Of a DNA stretch of 34,923 bases, positions 26,911 through 34,923 are shown one piece after another. The notes under the pieces were generated by a model, which had not been told where the DNA came from, searched no databases, and worked only from the letters and a program-made list of their open reading frames with translations. Within the stretch, counting starts at the first letter, position 1, and each line of letters starts with the position of its first letter. A program made the translations under genes and the position numbers. Source of the DNA: a virus; the IMG/VR virus record IMGVR_UViG_3300009026_000028, positions 1-34,923 of that record. One strand, given 5' to 3'.

Positions 26911-27141
26911 TTAAACGTTGGCGTTATAGTACCTTGTCCACCGATTGTTGACCATAAACATCTGACTCTCTACTTTAGAGCCATTTAATCGTCTACTGGC
27001 CGACGAACTGCACACTCCAGTTGCCTCGGCGAATTCATAACTATTTATCCACCCTTTGGGTGGCGCTTTCCTAGCGTTGACGATTCCCATCGATTTTGCT
27101 AATTTATTGGCCCAATCAGATGATGTGCTTTTTGATTTCAC
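26911..27141 (-). CDS. Small HTH-like protein
   Basis: A protein of 76 residues from the GTG at 27141. This start is chosen for its GTGA overlap with the phosphoesterase stop and for GGAG six bases upstream. A longer frame opens at a GTG at 27171 without those features. Residues corresponding to SYEFAEATGVCSSSASRRLNG form a helix-turn-helix-like segment, and the C-terminus is basic and aromatic. It may regulate transcription, at low certainty. Confidence 0.5.
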   Translation of the reverse strand: MKSKSTSSDWANKLAKSMGIVNARKAPPKGWINSYEFAEATGVCSSSASRRLNGSKVESQMFMVNNRWTRYYNANV

Positions 27142-27887
27142 AGAGACTCCATTCCAGTAGGTAAAACCCACATTCCGTTAGTTTCCTTCGCTTGCCAAAC
27201 CTCGACGTGCTTGCCACTGACTACTCCATAAACCCAGCCATGCCGCCAAGCTCGTCGCTGAACAAAACTCTTAGCGTATTCAGGATTCTTATTGCACAGG
27301 CAACCACCCATCATACCAAATGTTTGACCCATGCCGGTGGAGGAAGAGTACTGTATGTTATGTCCATGTCCTTGAATAATGCTGCACCCGAAATCTTGAG
27401 TGGCCATTCTTGCGGCGTATTTTCCATGATGAAAACCGTGCGTAACGCGAACGTTTGACGCGCCAAGCTGGTAAAAATTGATGTCGATATCGTATTTAAT
27501 CTGTTGGCAGTCCATCTTTCTACACAACTTATCAAGGTTGTTAATACCTTCATTGGCATAGTCTTTTATGACGCCTTCTTTAGCTCGCTCTGCTGTATCC
27601 CAGAGTCTCTCGTCGTGGTTTCCATGGAGCCATACAGTAGGTTTTAATTTCTCAAGCCATAACGTTCCTTCGTCTACGTCGTGCTTCATGCTCTCGCCCT
27701 TGTCTACGTCAGACGCTTTGGACCGGAGTTGCTTGAAGTCAAAGATATCGCCGCCAGCGATACGGAGTTGGGGTTTGTAGTGTTCGATAAATTTGAAGAA
27801 GGCGGCGTTAGCCTTCGTGTCTTGATAGGCACCATGCGGATCAAAACCAATTACGAACTTGGTCCAGGATTTTGTTATGTTGGCCAC
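27138..27887 (-). CDS. Calcineurin-like metallophosphoesterase
   Basis: A 249-residue enzyme starting at GTG. The metal-binding motifs appear in order: DPHG (16-19), GGDIFDF (45-51), HGNHDER (88-94), THGFHHGK (149-156) and GHGHN (173-177). Unlike the SbcD-like gene at 1779 it has no C-terminal extension, so it is a compact phosphoesterase, perhaps acting on nucleotides or nucleic acid ends. It lies after the dCMP deaminase on the same strand with a 25 nt gap. No ribosome site is visible. Confidence 0.8.
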   Translation of the reverse strand: MANITKSWTKFVIGFDPHGAYQDTKANAAFFKFIEHYKPQLRIAGGDIFDFKQLRSKASDVDKGESMKHDVDEGTLWLEKLKPTVWLHGNHDERLWDTAERAKEGVIKDYANEGINNLDKLCRKMDCQQIKYDIDINFYQLGASNVRVTHGFHHGKYAARMATQDFGCSIIQGHGHNIQYSSSTGMGQTFGMMGGCLCNKNPEYAKSFVQRRAWRHGWVYGVVSGKHVEVWQAKETNGMWVLPTGMESL

Positions 27888-27912
27888 GCAGTACTAAGTA
27901 CACGTGTAAATG

Positions 27913-28371
27913 TCAACAACTTTTTACTAGCCGATTAGTAGCAGATTTCACGAGTCGCTTAGAGACCTTGGTAACCTTTACTCCGTATTTCTTGAATATT
28001 AGTTTGCTGCTACTTCGGTCTCTCTCATATTCCTCAAGGTAGAGCACGTTCTTTACGCCGAAAGCTGAGAGGGCCTGCGCGCAAGATACACACGGTATCG
28101 TAGTACAGGCCACAGTGTGTATCTCTCGTCCCTGGGCAGCCCGTAGAAGATTGATCTCAGCGTGAATGCAGTATAATCTGCGCTTGTCGCGATTCTTCCA
28201 GAAACTAAGCGGCGCGTTTACTTTTGTCTTGAGTCCATTATATCCAGTACCGACAACCATGCCGCTGGCGTCTATGCCAACCGCGCCAACTTGACGGTGT
28301 AAATCCTCGGACCTCAGGCTAGCCGCCATAGCAATTAGCATGAGATAAACTTTACGGTCAATTCTCTTCAC
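27913..28371 (-). CDS. dCMP deaminase family zinc enzyme
   Basis: A 152-residue protein. The zinc and catalytic motifs are CIHAEINLL with H70-A-E72 and TTIPCVSCAQAL with PC94xxC97. The N-terminus (SLRSEDLHRQVGAV and GTGYNGL) matches deoxycytidylate deaminases, which convert dCMP to dUMP. The GTG start at 28371 is preferred over ATG at residue 11 because residues 2-10 align with the family's first helix. In T4 this enzyme works alongside dCMP hydroxymethylase, which fits the dCMP-type enzyme at 573. It is far from that gene here. No ribosome site is visible. Confidence 0.85.
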   Translation of the reverse strand: MKRIDRKVYLMLIAMAASLRSEDLHRQVGAVGIDASGMVVGTGYNGLKTKVNAPLSFWKNRDKRRLYCIHAEINLLRAAQGREIHTVACTTIPCVSCAQALSAFGVKNVLYLEEYERDRSSSKLIFKKYGVKVTKVSKRLVKSATNRLVKSC

Positions 28372-28405
28372 GCAATTAGAACACTGACGATGTAATTAGT
28401 AGTAT

Positions 28406-28645
28406 ATGAGTTCGAGTTTCAATAACAAAAATTTTGCTCCAAACAGTCTTGCTGAAAAGGTTATCCAAGTAGATAACGCGGTTGAGTCAGTAACATCATT
28501 TACGTATTTAGACGCTGGTACCGTTAATGAGCGCATCTCGACGCTAACGAAGAGCAGTGCCTCACTCGGTCTATCCTACGTTGATACCTTTACATACGCT
28601 GGAACTCCAGGATTTTACCGCGTCACTAACATCACGAGGTCCTAA
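28406..28645 (+). CDS. Small fibre-module protein
   Basis: A protein of 79 residues, mostly Ser, Thr, Asn and Val with beta-like strands ([31 protein letters not shown]). Size and composition suit a virion component near fibres. It opens the + strand fibre module and overlaps the collagen-like gene as TAATG. No ribosome site precedes its ATG. No family is recognised. Confidence 0.6.
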   Translation: MSSSFNNKNFAPNSLAEKVIQVDNAVESVTSFTYLDAGTVNERISTLTKSSASLGLSYVDTFTYAGTPGFYRVTNITRS

Positions 28646-29235
28646 TGAATTTCTCAGACGTTCCAATTCTCGACACGATTTACGCTCGTAAGTCAGCCCT
28701 CGCAGGAGTCGCTGGAGTTACCGGTGCAACCGGAGTAACCGGTGCAACTGGCGCTGGAGTTACCGGTGCAACCGGAGTAACCGGTGCAACTGGCGCTGGA
28801 GTTACTGGCGCTACAGGTGTAGTTGGCGTAACCGGAGTAACCGGCGTAGTCGGTGTAACCGGTGCAACTGGCGTAACTGGTCCGCAAGGAACACCGTCAA
28901 GCGTTCTAATAACGACAAGCGCCGCTGGAAACCAAACCGTGACATTTCCAACCGGTGGAATAAATCAAGTTTTAAAAATCGACGCTGCCGCTGGAGCTGG
29001 ATCGTACAACTACAAAGTTATTCTCGGTGCGCCAGCTAGTGGATCAGGACAATTAACGCTTGTTAGACTAGAGATGCCGGCAAGCACCAACCCTGTTATA
29101 GAATTTAGAAATCTTACAATCGGCGGTACGAACCTACTGGACGTCACCGGAATAGCGACGGCGTCAAGCGTGTCTGCCGCGTTCTACTACTATGGATCAA
29201 ATTGGATTCAACTCTACGCAACCTATGACCCTTAA
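28645..29235 (+). CDS. Collagen-like tail fibre protein with C-terminal beta head
   Basis: A protein of 196 residues. After a 19-residue leader come about 22 Gly-X-Y triplets (GVTGATG style, about 20-85), then a globular C-terminal domain with strands [23 protein letters not shown] and [21 protein letters not shown]. The head resembles small trimeric fibre-tip domains. GAGG precedes the ATG by 5 nt and the start is coupled to the gene upstream. Confidence 0.7.
   Translation: MNFSDVPILDTIYARKSALAGVAGVTGATGVTGATGAGVTGATGVTGATGAGVTGATGVVGVTGVTGVVGVTGATGVTGPQGTPSSVLITTSAAGNQTVTFPTGGINQVLKIDAAAGAGSYNYKVILGAPASGSGQLTLVRLEMPASTNPVIEFRNLTIGGTNLLDVTGIATASSVSAAFYYYGSNWIQLYATYDP
28702..28896. repeat. 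Collagen-coding tandem repeat DNA, copy 3
   Basis: Nine-base periodic DNA on the + strand, with a 45-bp block repeated exactly at its start. It is the third of three such regions and lies in the opposite orientation to the other two. Confidence 0.75.
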
Positions 29236-29243
29236 GGAAAATT

Positions 29244-30467
29244 ATGGCAAGTTTACCAAATAATGTAATAGCAACAGCGGCTAACCAGACCACTGGAAAC
29301 GCTTCTCTTTCTTCTATCGACACAAAGACATTAGCTGCTGGTCAAGCAGTGATGGCCTCTAGCTCACCCGTGGTCATCGCCTCAAATCAAACTGCAATTC
29401 CTTCCTCGCAATCAGGAACGTGGAACGTAACCAATGTTTCTGGTACGGTTAGTTTGCCAACAGGAGCATCGACAGAAGCAACGCTTTCTTCTTTAGATGC
29501 AAAAGTCACCGCAGTTAATACTGGAGCTGTCGTCGTTTCATCTTCTGCATTACCAAGTGGAGCATCGACTGCCGCTAAACAGCCTGCCATAGGAACAGCA
29601 GGCACAGCTTCGGCTGACGTAATCACTGTCCAAGGTGTCGCTTCGATGACGGCACTTAAGGTTGATGGGTCAGCAGTAACTCAGCCCGTTAGTGCAGTGT
29701 CCCTACCATTACCATCCGGGGCTTCCACTTCAGCCTTACAAACAACGGGAAATACCTCTTTAGGAAACCTCGATACAAACCTTGGAGCGGTTGCGGATGC
29801 AGCAGTTTCGGCGGGGGCAACTGGATCTCTTGCAGCTAAGTTACGACGGGTATCCACAGACATTGGAACTCTTGTTACTAAAGTGGCGGGGGCTGCATTT
29901 GGAACGGCAGGAACACCGTCTGCCGATGTCATCTCAATTCAGGGGGTCGCCAGTGGAACCGTAATTCCTACGGTTCTCGATTCCTACGCAACGGTAATCA
30001 CATCGAATACAACGACACGCCCCGCCGATACTACGGCTTATGCCGTTGGGGATCTGATTGCTAATTCAACAACGGCGGGTTCTGTAACGCCTTTCTCTTT
30101 TGCTAATGCTACACGAGTTGTAGCAGGAAGCGGAGAAATCCAAGCCGTTCGACTCTATAAGAGCGGAACTTCTCTAACTAACGCCAATTTCCGAGTTCAT
30201 TTTTATCTTGCGACGGTGACTCCTAGCAACGGCGACAATGGCGTATGGCTGACTCCAATCGCTAATTATATCGGCTCGTTTGACGTAACTTGCGATAAGG
30301 CGTTCACTGACGGTGCAGAGGGAGCGGGACTTCCTACAGTGGGAATGGTTCGACGTTTCCAGCTTCCTTCAGGAACTACGCTTTACGCTCTCTTAGAAGC
30401 CCGTGGAGCTTATACTCCTACGAGCGGCGAGACGTTCAACATCAAAGCCGAGATTTCTAGGTTTTAA
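29244..30467 (+). CDS. Repeat-rich phage tail/fibre protein
   Basis: A 407-residue protein of low complexity in its first 250 residues, with recurring phrases: LPSGAST, GTAGTASADVITVQGVAS (matched by GTAGTPSADVISIQGVAS) and SLSSIDTK/TLSSLDAK. This style is common in predicted virion structural proteins. The C-terminal 150 residues form a distinct beta domain (GEIQAVRLYKSGTSLTNANFRVHFYLATV). AAGGAAAATT precedes the ATG. It probably forms a long thin fibre or shaft with a head domain. Confidence 0.7.
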   Translation: MASLPNNVIATAANQTTGNASLSSIDTKTLAAGQAVMASSSPVVIASNQTAIPSSQSGTWNVTNVSGTVSLPTGASTEATLSSLDAKVTAVNTGAVVVSSSALPSGASTAAKQPAIGTAGTASADVITVQGVASMTALKVDGSAVTQPVSAVSLPLPSGASTSALQTTGNTSLGNLDTNLGAVADAAVSAGATGSLAAKLRRVSTDIGTLVTKVAGAAFGTAGTPSADVISIQGVASGTVIPTVLDSYATVITSNTTTRPADTTAYAVGDLIANSTTAGSVTPFSFANATRVVAGSGEIQAVRLYKSGTSLTNANFRVHFYLATVTPSNGDNGVWLTPIANYIGSFDVTCDKAFTDGAEGAGLPTVGMVRRFQLPSGTTLYALLEARGAYTPTSGETFNIKAEISRF

Positions 30468-30468
30468 A

Positions 30469-31248
30469 ATGCATCCGATTACTCGACAAAAATTCAGTCC
30501 GCTTATTTTGGATAATATTCCAAACATTGCACAATTTTGTGTTTCATTGCGTCGACTAACAGTCAAATATAATGGTGCGTTGATTCGGGTTAGGAGGTCT
30601 TCTGACAATTCAGAAAGCGATATTAGTTTCAACTCACAAGGAGTTCTTGATTCAGTTTCCCTTTTAAATTTTGTGGGTGCGAATAACGGTTTTATCACAA
30701 AATGGTACGACCAAAGCGGAAATGGTTACCATGTGGATCAAACAACTGCTGCCTTTCAACCTAAAATTATTAGCAGCGGTTCGTTGAATTTAATAAATAA
30801 TAAACCTACTATCTCTTTTTTAAAATCAAGCACGCAATCCCTTTCAAATGCTGCCTCTTTTTTAGTAAGATCAACTTATATAGTCGCAAGTTATACTGGG
30901 GCAACTTATGCGGATTATGATGGAGCTAATTGTGATATGGGAGTTTCCACTTTTGGAATTTTAGGTGACGCAGCCACAACTAGCCTATACCAATCATTTA
31001 AAACAAATTATGTGAATGGGATACAAACAAGCGTTACGCCTATGAATAATTCTTTATTTGTCGCAGTATCACAAGAAACTAACATGGATTCTACATGGAA
31101 TGGGTTTAATATTGGCAAACAATCATCCTATCTCTTTAGGACATGGGATGGAAATATTTCAGAAGCTTTCAATTTTTCAACTAGAAGCGTTTCTGATAAA
31201 CGATTGATAGAATTAAATCAATCAAAATACTATAACATTACTTTATGA
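30469..31248 (+). CDS. GH54/AbfB-like (arabinofuranosidase-type) lectin protein
   Basis: A protein of 259 residues from the ATG at 30469, 1 nt after the preceding stop, with AGG 7 nt upstream. The N-terminal half carries the GH54-type catalytic-domain pattern in FCVSLRRLTVKYNGALIRVRRSSDN, then DISFNSQGVLD, LNFVGANNGFITKWYDQSGNGYH and QPKII. Phages use this fold in receptor-binding or polysaccharide-acting fibre proteins. The C-terminal half matches LamG-like strands. The DNA is visibly richer in A and T than its neighbours, which suggests recent acquisition. Catalytic activity cannot be confirmed. Confidence 0.7.
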   Translation: MHPITRQKFSPLILDNIPNIAQFCVSLRRLTVKYNGALIRVRRSSDNSESDISFNSQGVLDSVSLLNFVGANNGFITKWYDQSGNGYHVDQTTAAFQPKIISSGSLNLINNKPTISFLKSSTQSLSNAASFLVRSTYIVASYTGATYADYDGANCDMGVSTFGILGDAATTSLYQSFKTNYVNGIQTSVTPMNNSLFVAVSQETNMDSTWNGFNIGKQSSYLFRTWDGNISEAFNFSTRSVSDKRLIELNQSKYYNITL

Positions 31249-31514
31249 AAACCTATCTAATCTCAAATTTAAAAAGCGAAATTGATTCGGCTAATATTTT
31301 AATTTCGAAAAATATGGGTTTAGGAGATAGTGATGAAGTAACAAAGTTTTGGGATAATCCTATTCAAATCAAAGCGTCCTCGACTATTGGATCAATACAA
31401 ATTCCCGCTCATCCTGTTTACACCGCCGATCCATCTAAACTCAACTGGTGGGCAATCCAGAAACCAGAAACAAGATTTATGACGGGGGTTAGTTTGACGG
31501 AGATCGAAGTTTAA
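31245..31514 (+). CDS. Hypothetical protein linked to the GH54-like gene
   Basis: A protein of 89 residues, with ATGA overlap to the lectin gene and the same AT-rich base use. Segments TKFWDNPIQIKAS, PAHPVYTADPSKLNWWAIQKPETRF and TGVSLTEIEV suggest a small chaperone or accessory for the fibre, but no family is recognised. Its last codon is followed directly by an ATG for a 13-codon frame. Confidence 0.6.
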   Translation: MKTYLISNLKSEIDSANILISKNMGLGDSDEVTKFWDNPIQIKASSTIGSIQIPAHPVYTADPSKLNWWAIQKPETRFMTGVSLTEIEV

Positions 31515-31647
31515 ATGCCAACGTTCACGGGCGTTTCTTGGCACGAAGTTTTTTAGGTAAATAACGTCGCCGGCATGTGCGCTATTTAAAGAAGAGATTT
31601 GGCGCGAAACTTTGTTCTGTTATCAATAACTTAACAAGGAAGCACAT
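31515..31647 (+). other. Non-coding gap with possible weak terminator
   Basis: 133 bases between the AT-rich fibre genes and the GroES-like gene. A 13-codon frame starts at 31515 and may be a fragment of a lost gene. GCCAA at 31518-31522 can pair with TTGGC 16 bases on, with inner pairing interrupted, and TTTTTT follows nearby, so weak termination is possible. A TTGGCG and a TATCAA 16 bases apart near 31600-31627 could be a poor promoter. Confidence 0.3.
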
Positions 31648-32205
31648 CTGTCTAAAAAAATACAAATGGTCGGTGAGTGGATCGCAGCCGTCGAGGTTGG
31701 CGAGAAATTTGAAGGTGATCTTATCATGACACCTGACAACACGAAGGAACGAAGACTCGCTAAGGTAGTAAGTGTCGGTGATACCGTGCGCACCGTTGCC
31801 GAAGGTGACGTGGTTTTCGCGCAAATCCCTGTTAGCATGCGTAGCATGTTCAACAACTACTTTGAATTAGAAGGAACGAAATATATGCAAGTGAAGGATA
31901 CCGAGATTGTTGCTACAGTTAAAAATCAACGGCTGTCTGTTGAAAACTTTACGCCTAACGCTGAATGGTGTTTACTAGAATCCTGGTTAGACCGTGATCC
32001 AAATAGCCTGATTATCAACACCGATAATCACGCTGACCGCAACGCATTGCGGTACCGGATTCTTAAGCTGTCAGATAGTTACACTGGAGTGTACAAGGTT
32101 GGCGAAGAGGTAGTTGTTCAGCGTGAGCGCACTACACTTATCAATTTTGGTTCAACTGACTACTGGTATATTCACGTCCAATTCATCACCGGCCGCGTCC
32201 TGTAA
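31648..32205 (+). CDS. GroES/gp31-like co-chaperonin with two tandem domains, apparent CTG start
   Basis: A protein of 185 residues if read from CTG at 31648, or 179 from the ATG at 31666. The first half has IAAVEVGEKFEGDLIM, KVVSVGDTV, VAEGDVVFAQIP and YMQVKDTEIVA, following the GroES/Cpn10 order of strands, G-D/V turn and C-terminal d-x-I-A. The second half (AEWCLLESWLDRDPNSLIIN, YKVGEEVVVQRERT, YIHVQFITGRV) repeats the pattern, so the protein is probably two fused GroES-type domains. The CTG is proposed because AAGGA (31636-31640) sits exactly 7 nt before it, whereas the ATG has none. T4 gp31 helps fold gp23, the capsid protein family found at 12282. Confidence 0.55.
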   Translation: MSKKIQMVGEWIAAVEVGEKFEGDLIMTPDNTKERRLAKVVSVGDTVRTVAEGDVVFAQIPVSMRSMFNNYFELEGTKYMQVKDTEIVATVKNQRLSVENFTPNAEWCLLESWLDRDPNSLIINTDNHADRNALRYRILKLSDSYTGVYKVGEEVVVQRERTTLINFGSTDYWYIHVQFITGRVL

Positions 32206-32225
32206 CACTGTTTTGTTGTTAATAC

Positions 32226-32822
32226 ATGCATAATGCACCTGACGACGACATCGGGATATTGCTTAAGGGCATATCTAAGGTTGTTTCAAAGATTGTAATA
32301 CGTGCTATTGAGGATGATCCAGATTCATTTAAGGATGAATTAAACCCTGAGTTTCAATACGATCCAACCGTTGAGGCGCTGGATCATCTCAGTCAGTCAT
32401 TCTTAACCGGCGCGCCTGTTGACCGTAAGAAGATTGACCATGTCGTCTTCAACCAGGAGGACAGGGCGCAGTTAATGGACAGTCTCAGTACTGCTCATGA
32501 ATATGCTCGTTTGGTTAGGTTCCTCAAGACGCGTAGCAAATTAGAATCCGTGTTGCATAGGGCCTGCGAGATCGGTAAGTTAACGCCGTCTGAAACGCTC
32601 GTGTTTCTGCAATACATCACCTCCGAGCTTAGTACAATTAACAAGCGAATTAAGTCTGGCGGCACTAACATCAAGGATATTGAATCTATTCTCGGTAAGA
32701 TTGACTACGCCATGAACGTCGCAGATGAGAACAAGTTAGCGCAGTACGCGGACACAAATCCACAGGCCCGTGAAATGATTCGCCGAATCGGTCATAAGAT
32801 CCAGAAATCTGTTAAGGACTAG
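32226..32822 (+). CDS. Candidate terminase small subunit
   Basis: A protein of 198 residues, mainly helical and acidic at the N-terminus. A basic helical segment follows (RLVRFLKTRSKLESVLHRACEIGKLTPSE), then a coiled-coil-like stretch (QYITSELSTINKRIKSGGTNIKDIESILGKIDYAM). It lies 14 nt before the terminase large subunit, which is the usual place for the small subunit. Small terminases are poorly conserved, so the name rests on position and helical content. No ribosome site is visible before the ATG. Confidence 0.45.
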   Translation: MHNAPDDDIGILLKGISKVVSKIVIRAIEDDPDSFKDELNPEFQYDPTVEALDHLSQSFLTGAPVDRKKIDHVVFNQEDRAQLMDSLSTAHEYARLVRFLKTRSKLESVLHRACEIGKLTPSETLVFLQYITSELSTINKRIKSGGTNIKDIESILGKIDYAMNVADENKLAQYADTNPQAREMIRRIGHKIQKSVKD

Positions 32823-32836
32823 AGGTTCTGACCACA

Positions 32837-34923
32837 GTGCCACGCAAGACCAAAAAATCCCAAACCATCGTTGATTCAGGCATCCATGAGATTCTTAAGG
32901 GTGAAAACCTACTAGACATCTTCAATAGTCTACAGCAGGGTGAGAAGGACTTGTTTGAGCAGGTGGTTAACGAGATACGTAACGGTGGTTCAACGACTGA
33001 ACTTCAGAACCTATGGAAGCTTGATTATATTAAGCCACCGCCAACCATCAACCAATTCATCTTTGACGATTACTACCTCGGTCAGGTTATTAAACCGCAG
33101 GACGATAACCCTGGTATGTGGCCAACCTGGATTGAGAGGTTAGTCGACGATTTTGATCTTGACAGTCGAATAAGCAATCTCGTTATCACAGGTTCGCTTG
33201 GTGGTGGTAAGACCTTTGTCACCTGCGTTATTATGATGTATCGGATTACGCTAGCGGCGATGCTGCGAAATCCACAGAATTTCTACGGTCTCAGTAAGGG
33301 TAGTAGGTTGGTCTATGCCATTCTCTCGGTTACACGGGCGGTTGTCGCAGAGACGGCGTTTGGTGACATGCTCAATTTTATGAGTAACTCACCATTCTTC
33401 ATGGAGCAGCTCAATTTCAATCCAAACAGCAAATATGTCAACCAGAGTGTTAATCTTGGTAAAGGATTGATGCTAACCGCTGGTTCGCAGGGTCAGCACG
33501 TTATTGGTCGAAATGCTATCGGTATCGCTATCGATGAGGGTAACTTCCGTCGTGAGGCTAACCCAGACATGCAGGCATACAAGCTCTACGAGAAGGTTCG
33601 TACCCGTATTAAGAATCGTTTTCAAAAAATGGCAGGTTTCTTACCGGCTATCTCAATTATCTCATCCTCAGCAACCGGCGAGTCGAGCTTTACTGAGAAG
33701 GTTATCGGTGACATCACTAAGCTGAATGACGAACGAATTGAGAAGGTCTACCGTGTCTGCTTCTACGAGATGAAGGATTCGAAACGGTGGTGGAAGGCAA
33801 TCGACAAGCTCAAGTTAGACAAGGAAGTCTATGCGTCAATCGTTCCAAAGCAAACACAAAAGCTTAAGGAGCGTAGGTTTAAGGTTTCGTATGGTATCAA
33901 GAATGTGGATCCACGGATGCTTGACGGATGGTATGACGACAAGGGAAACAAGATTTCAGGTGTTGCCCACGAGGATACACCAAACGGTGCAAAGGTTGAG
34001 CTTGTACCCGAAGACTTTATCGAGGAGTTCAAACGGAACACTAAGGTTGCCCTCCAGGATCTTAGCGGAATCTCAGTTGGTGGATCTATGCGGCTGTTCG
34101 CCAATCTCACAGACGTCTTCAAGTGCATGCAGGATTCAATCAGATTCGGTGTATTGGACTCTCGTAAGCCCGGTGTCAAACGTCTACCTATCTCCTCGGA
34201 GGATGATCAGCAGGTTTGGGATTACCTGGAGCACAAGAATTTCTTAACGCGAGTCGCTGGCACTGTCGTTCCATTACGGCACCCAAATGCGCTCCGATTT
34301 GCTCATCTCGATCTTGCGACACGGACTGTGGCCGGGTTGTCTATTTGCCACCGCGTCGGCACCAAGAATGTTAAGCTTTTCGATCCGCTCAAAGGTACGC
34401 ACGTCGAGGAGGATCGCGTGTTGGTTGAATATGACATGATTCTGCCGATTACCGCCGGTTTCACTAAGCCGATCAATTTTGAGAAGATCATGAAATTCTT
34501 CATCTGGTTGAAGGAACGTGCTGGTTTTAACTTTGGGTTAATCACCGCGGATCAATTCCAATCCCATACGACACTCCAGATGCTAGAGGAGCGCGGTTTT
34601 AAAACCGGTTACCTATCGTTGGACCGTGAGAAGAAACCGTACTATGGTTGGAGAACGGCGTTCGAAGAGGGTCGTATCCTTATTCCGCAGTACGAAGAGA
34701 ACGAGCTTCTTATTACCGAGATGGAGAACCTGCTAGATCTACCCAAGAAAATTGACCACCCAGAGCAAGTACAGGGAGGCGCTGAGGGGAGTAAAGACAT
34801 CACAGATTCAGCCGCAGGTGCATTCTGGAACGCTGTTATGGGTGAAACCGAGAACGCTGCCATCGAAAACCAGTTGCCAATCCAATCCAACGAGTTACCT
34901 GGTGGCATGACTGGAACTGCGGA
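32837..34923 (+). CDS. Terminase large subunit (partial, runs off the right edge)
   Basis: An open frame from the GTG at 32837 to the window end, at least 695 codons. Walker A is GSLGGGKT (119-126), Walker B is GIAIDEG with D233 and E234, and the RNase H-like nuclease domain starts at FAHLDLATRT with D492. ITADQFQS (D572) and KDITDSAAGAFW (D654, D657) complete the acidic site. This is the two-domain motor that packages DNA and cuts concatemers. The N-terminal 100 residues are helical. GAGG lies upstream but loosely spaced. The C-terminus is missing from this window, although the D654 region suggests only a short tail remains. Confidence 0.9.
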   Translation, partial: MPRKTKKSQTIVDSGIHEILKGENLLDIFNSLQQGEKDLFEQVVNEIRNGGSTTELQNLWKLDYIKPPPTINQFIFDDYYLGQVIKPQDDNPGMWPTWIERLVDDFDLDSRISNLVITGSLGGGKTFVTCVIMMYRITLAAMLRNPQNFYGLSKGSRLVYAILSVTRAVVAETAFGDMLNFMSNSPFFMEQLNFNPNSKYVNQSVNLGKGLMLTAGSQGQHVIGRNAIGIAIDEGNFRREANPDMQAYKLYEKVRTRIKNRFQKMAGFLPAISIISSSATGESSFTEKVIGDITKLNDERIEKVYRVCFYEMKDSKRWWKAIDKLKLDKEVYASIVPKQTQKLKERRFKVSYGIKNVDPRMLDGWYDDKGNKISGVAHEDTPNGAKVELVPEDFIEEFKRNTKVALQDLSGISVGGSMRLFANLTDVFKCMQDSIRFGVLDSRKPGVKRLPISSEDDQQVWDYLEHKNFLTRVAGTVVPLRHPNALRFAHLDLATRTVAGLSICHRVGTKNVKLFDPLKGTHVEEDRVLVEYDMILPITAGFTKPINFEKIMKFFIWLKERAGFNFGLITADQFQSHTTLQMLEERGFKTGYLSLDREKKPYYGWRTAFEEGRILIPQYEENELLITEMENLLDLPKKIDHPEQVQGGAEGSKDITDSAAGAFWNAVMGETENAAIENQLPIQSNELPGGMTGTA

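Noticed and set aside
31623-31856. Antisense frames over the GroES-like gene
   Set aside because: They overlap a well-supported coding frame and show no recognisable family or ribosome site.

Overview
The window is part of the genome of a large contractile-tailed bacteriophage (T4-like myovirus grade, Caudoviricetes). It carries a T4 gp23-type major capsid protein, a gp21-type prohead protease fused to a scaffold, a gp6-type baseplate wedge protein, a two-domain GroES-like co-chaperonin and a terminase large subunit that runs off the right edge. Two lipobox proteins point to a bacterial host, probably Gram-negative. The host cannot be named from the sequence. Stop codons look standard and no tRNA, rRNA, CRISPR or IS element was seen.

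Region 1 (1-5435, mostly + strand) is nucleotide metabolism and DNA processing. It holds a degenerate Nudix hydrolase, a thymidylate-synthase-fold enzyme with an Asp at the base-specificity position (as in dCMP hydroxymethylases), an SbcD/Mre11-like phosphoesterase, a P-loop nucleotide kinase fused to a uracil-DNA-glycosylase-like domain, and a three-HTH DNA-binding protein. A dCMP deaminase lies far away at 27.9-28.4 kb. Together these suggest the phage remodels its pyrimidine pool and possibly carries modified cytosine. That is inference.

Region 2 (5388-10479, - strand) is a train of small, tightly overlapping early-type genes, several joined by ATGA or GTGA overlaps. Three are proteins of 54, 54 and 30 residues. 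The train ends in an 847-residue protein built from seven divergent repeats. Region 3 (10653-12159, - strand) holds two GIY-YIG nuclease genes, one with two GIY-YIG domains. They lie just beyond the strong terminator of the capsid gene.

Region 4 (12216-15393, - strand) is the head module: protease-scaffold, then major capsid protein, then terminator. A UV-damage endonuclease follows on the + strand (15490-16443). Region 5 (16438-22476, - strand) is a tail-fibre or adhesin module: a small beta-domain protein, a DUF4376-like protein, three tandem paralogous lectin-like proteins and an 846-residue collagen-like fibre. Region 6 (22572-26023, + strand) is baseplate gp6, two lipoproteins and a small soluble protein.

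Region 7 (26020-28371, - strand) has a second collagen-like protein, a calcineurin-like phosphoesterase and the dCMP deaminase. Region 8 (28406-31514, + strand) is a second fibre module with a third collagen-like protein, a repeat-rich tail protein and an AT-richer GH54-like lectin protein. Region 9 (31648-34923, + strand) carries the GroES-like protein, a candidate small terminase and the large terminase. Strand switching within late modules is unusually frequent for a T4-like phage and suggests heavy mosaicism.
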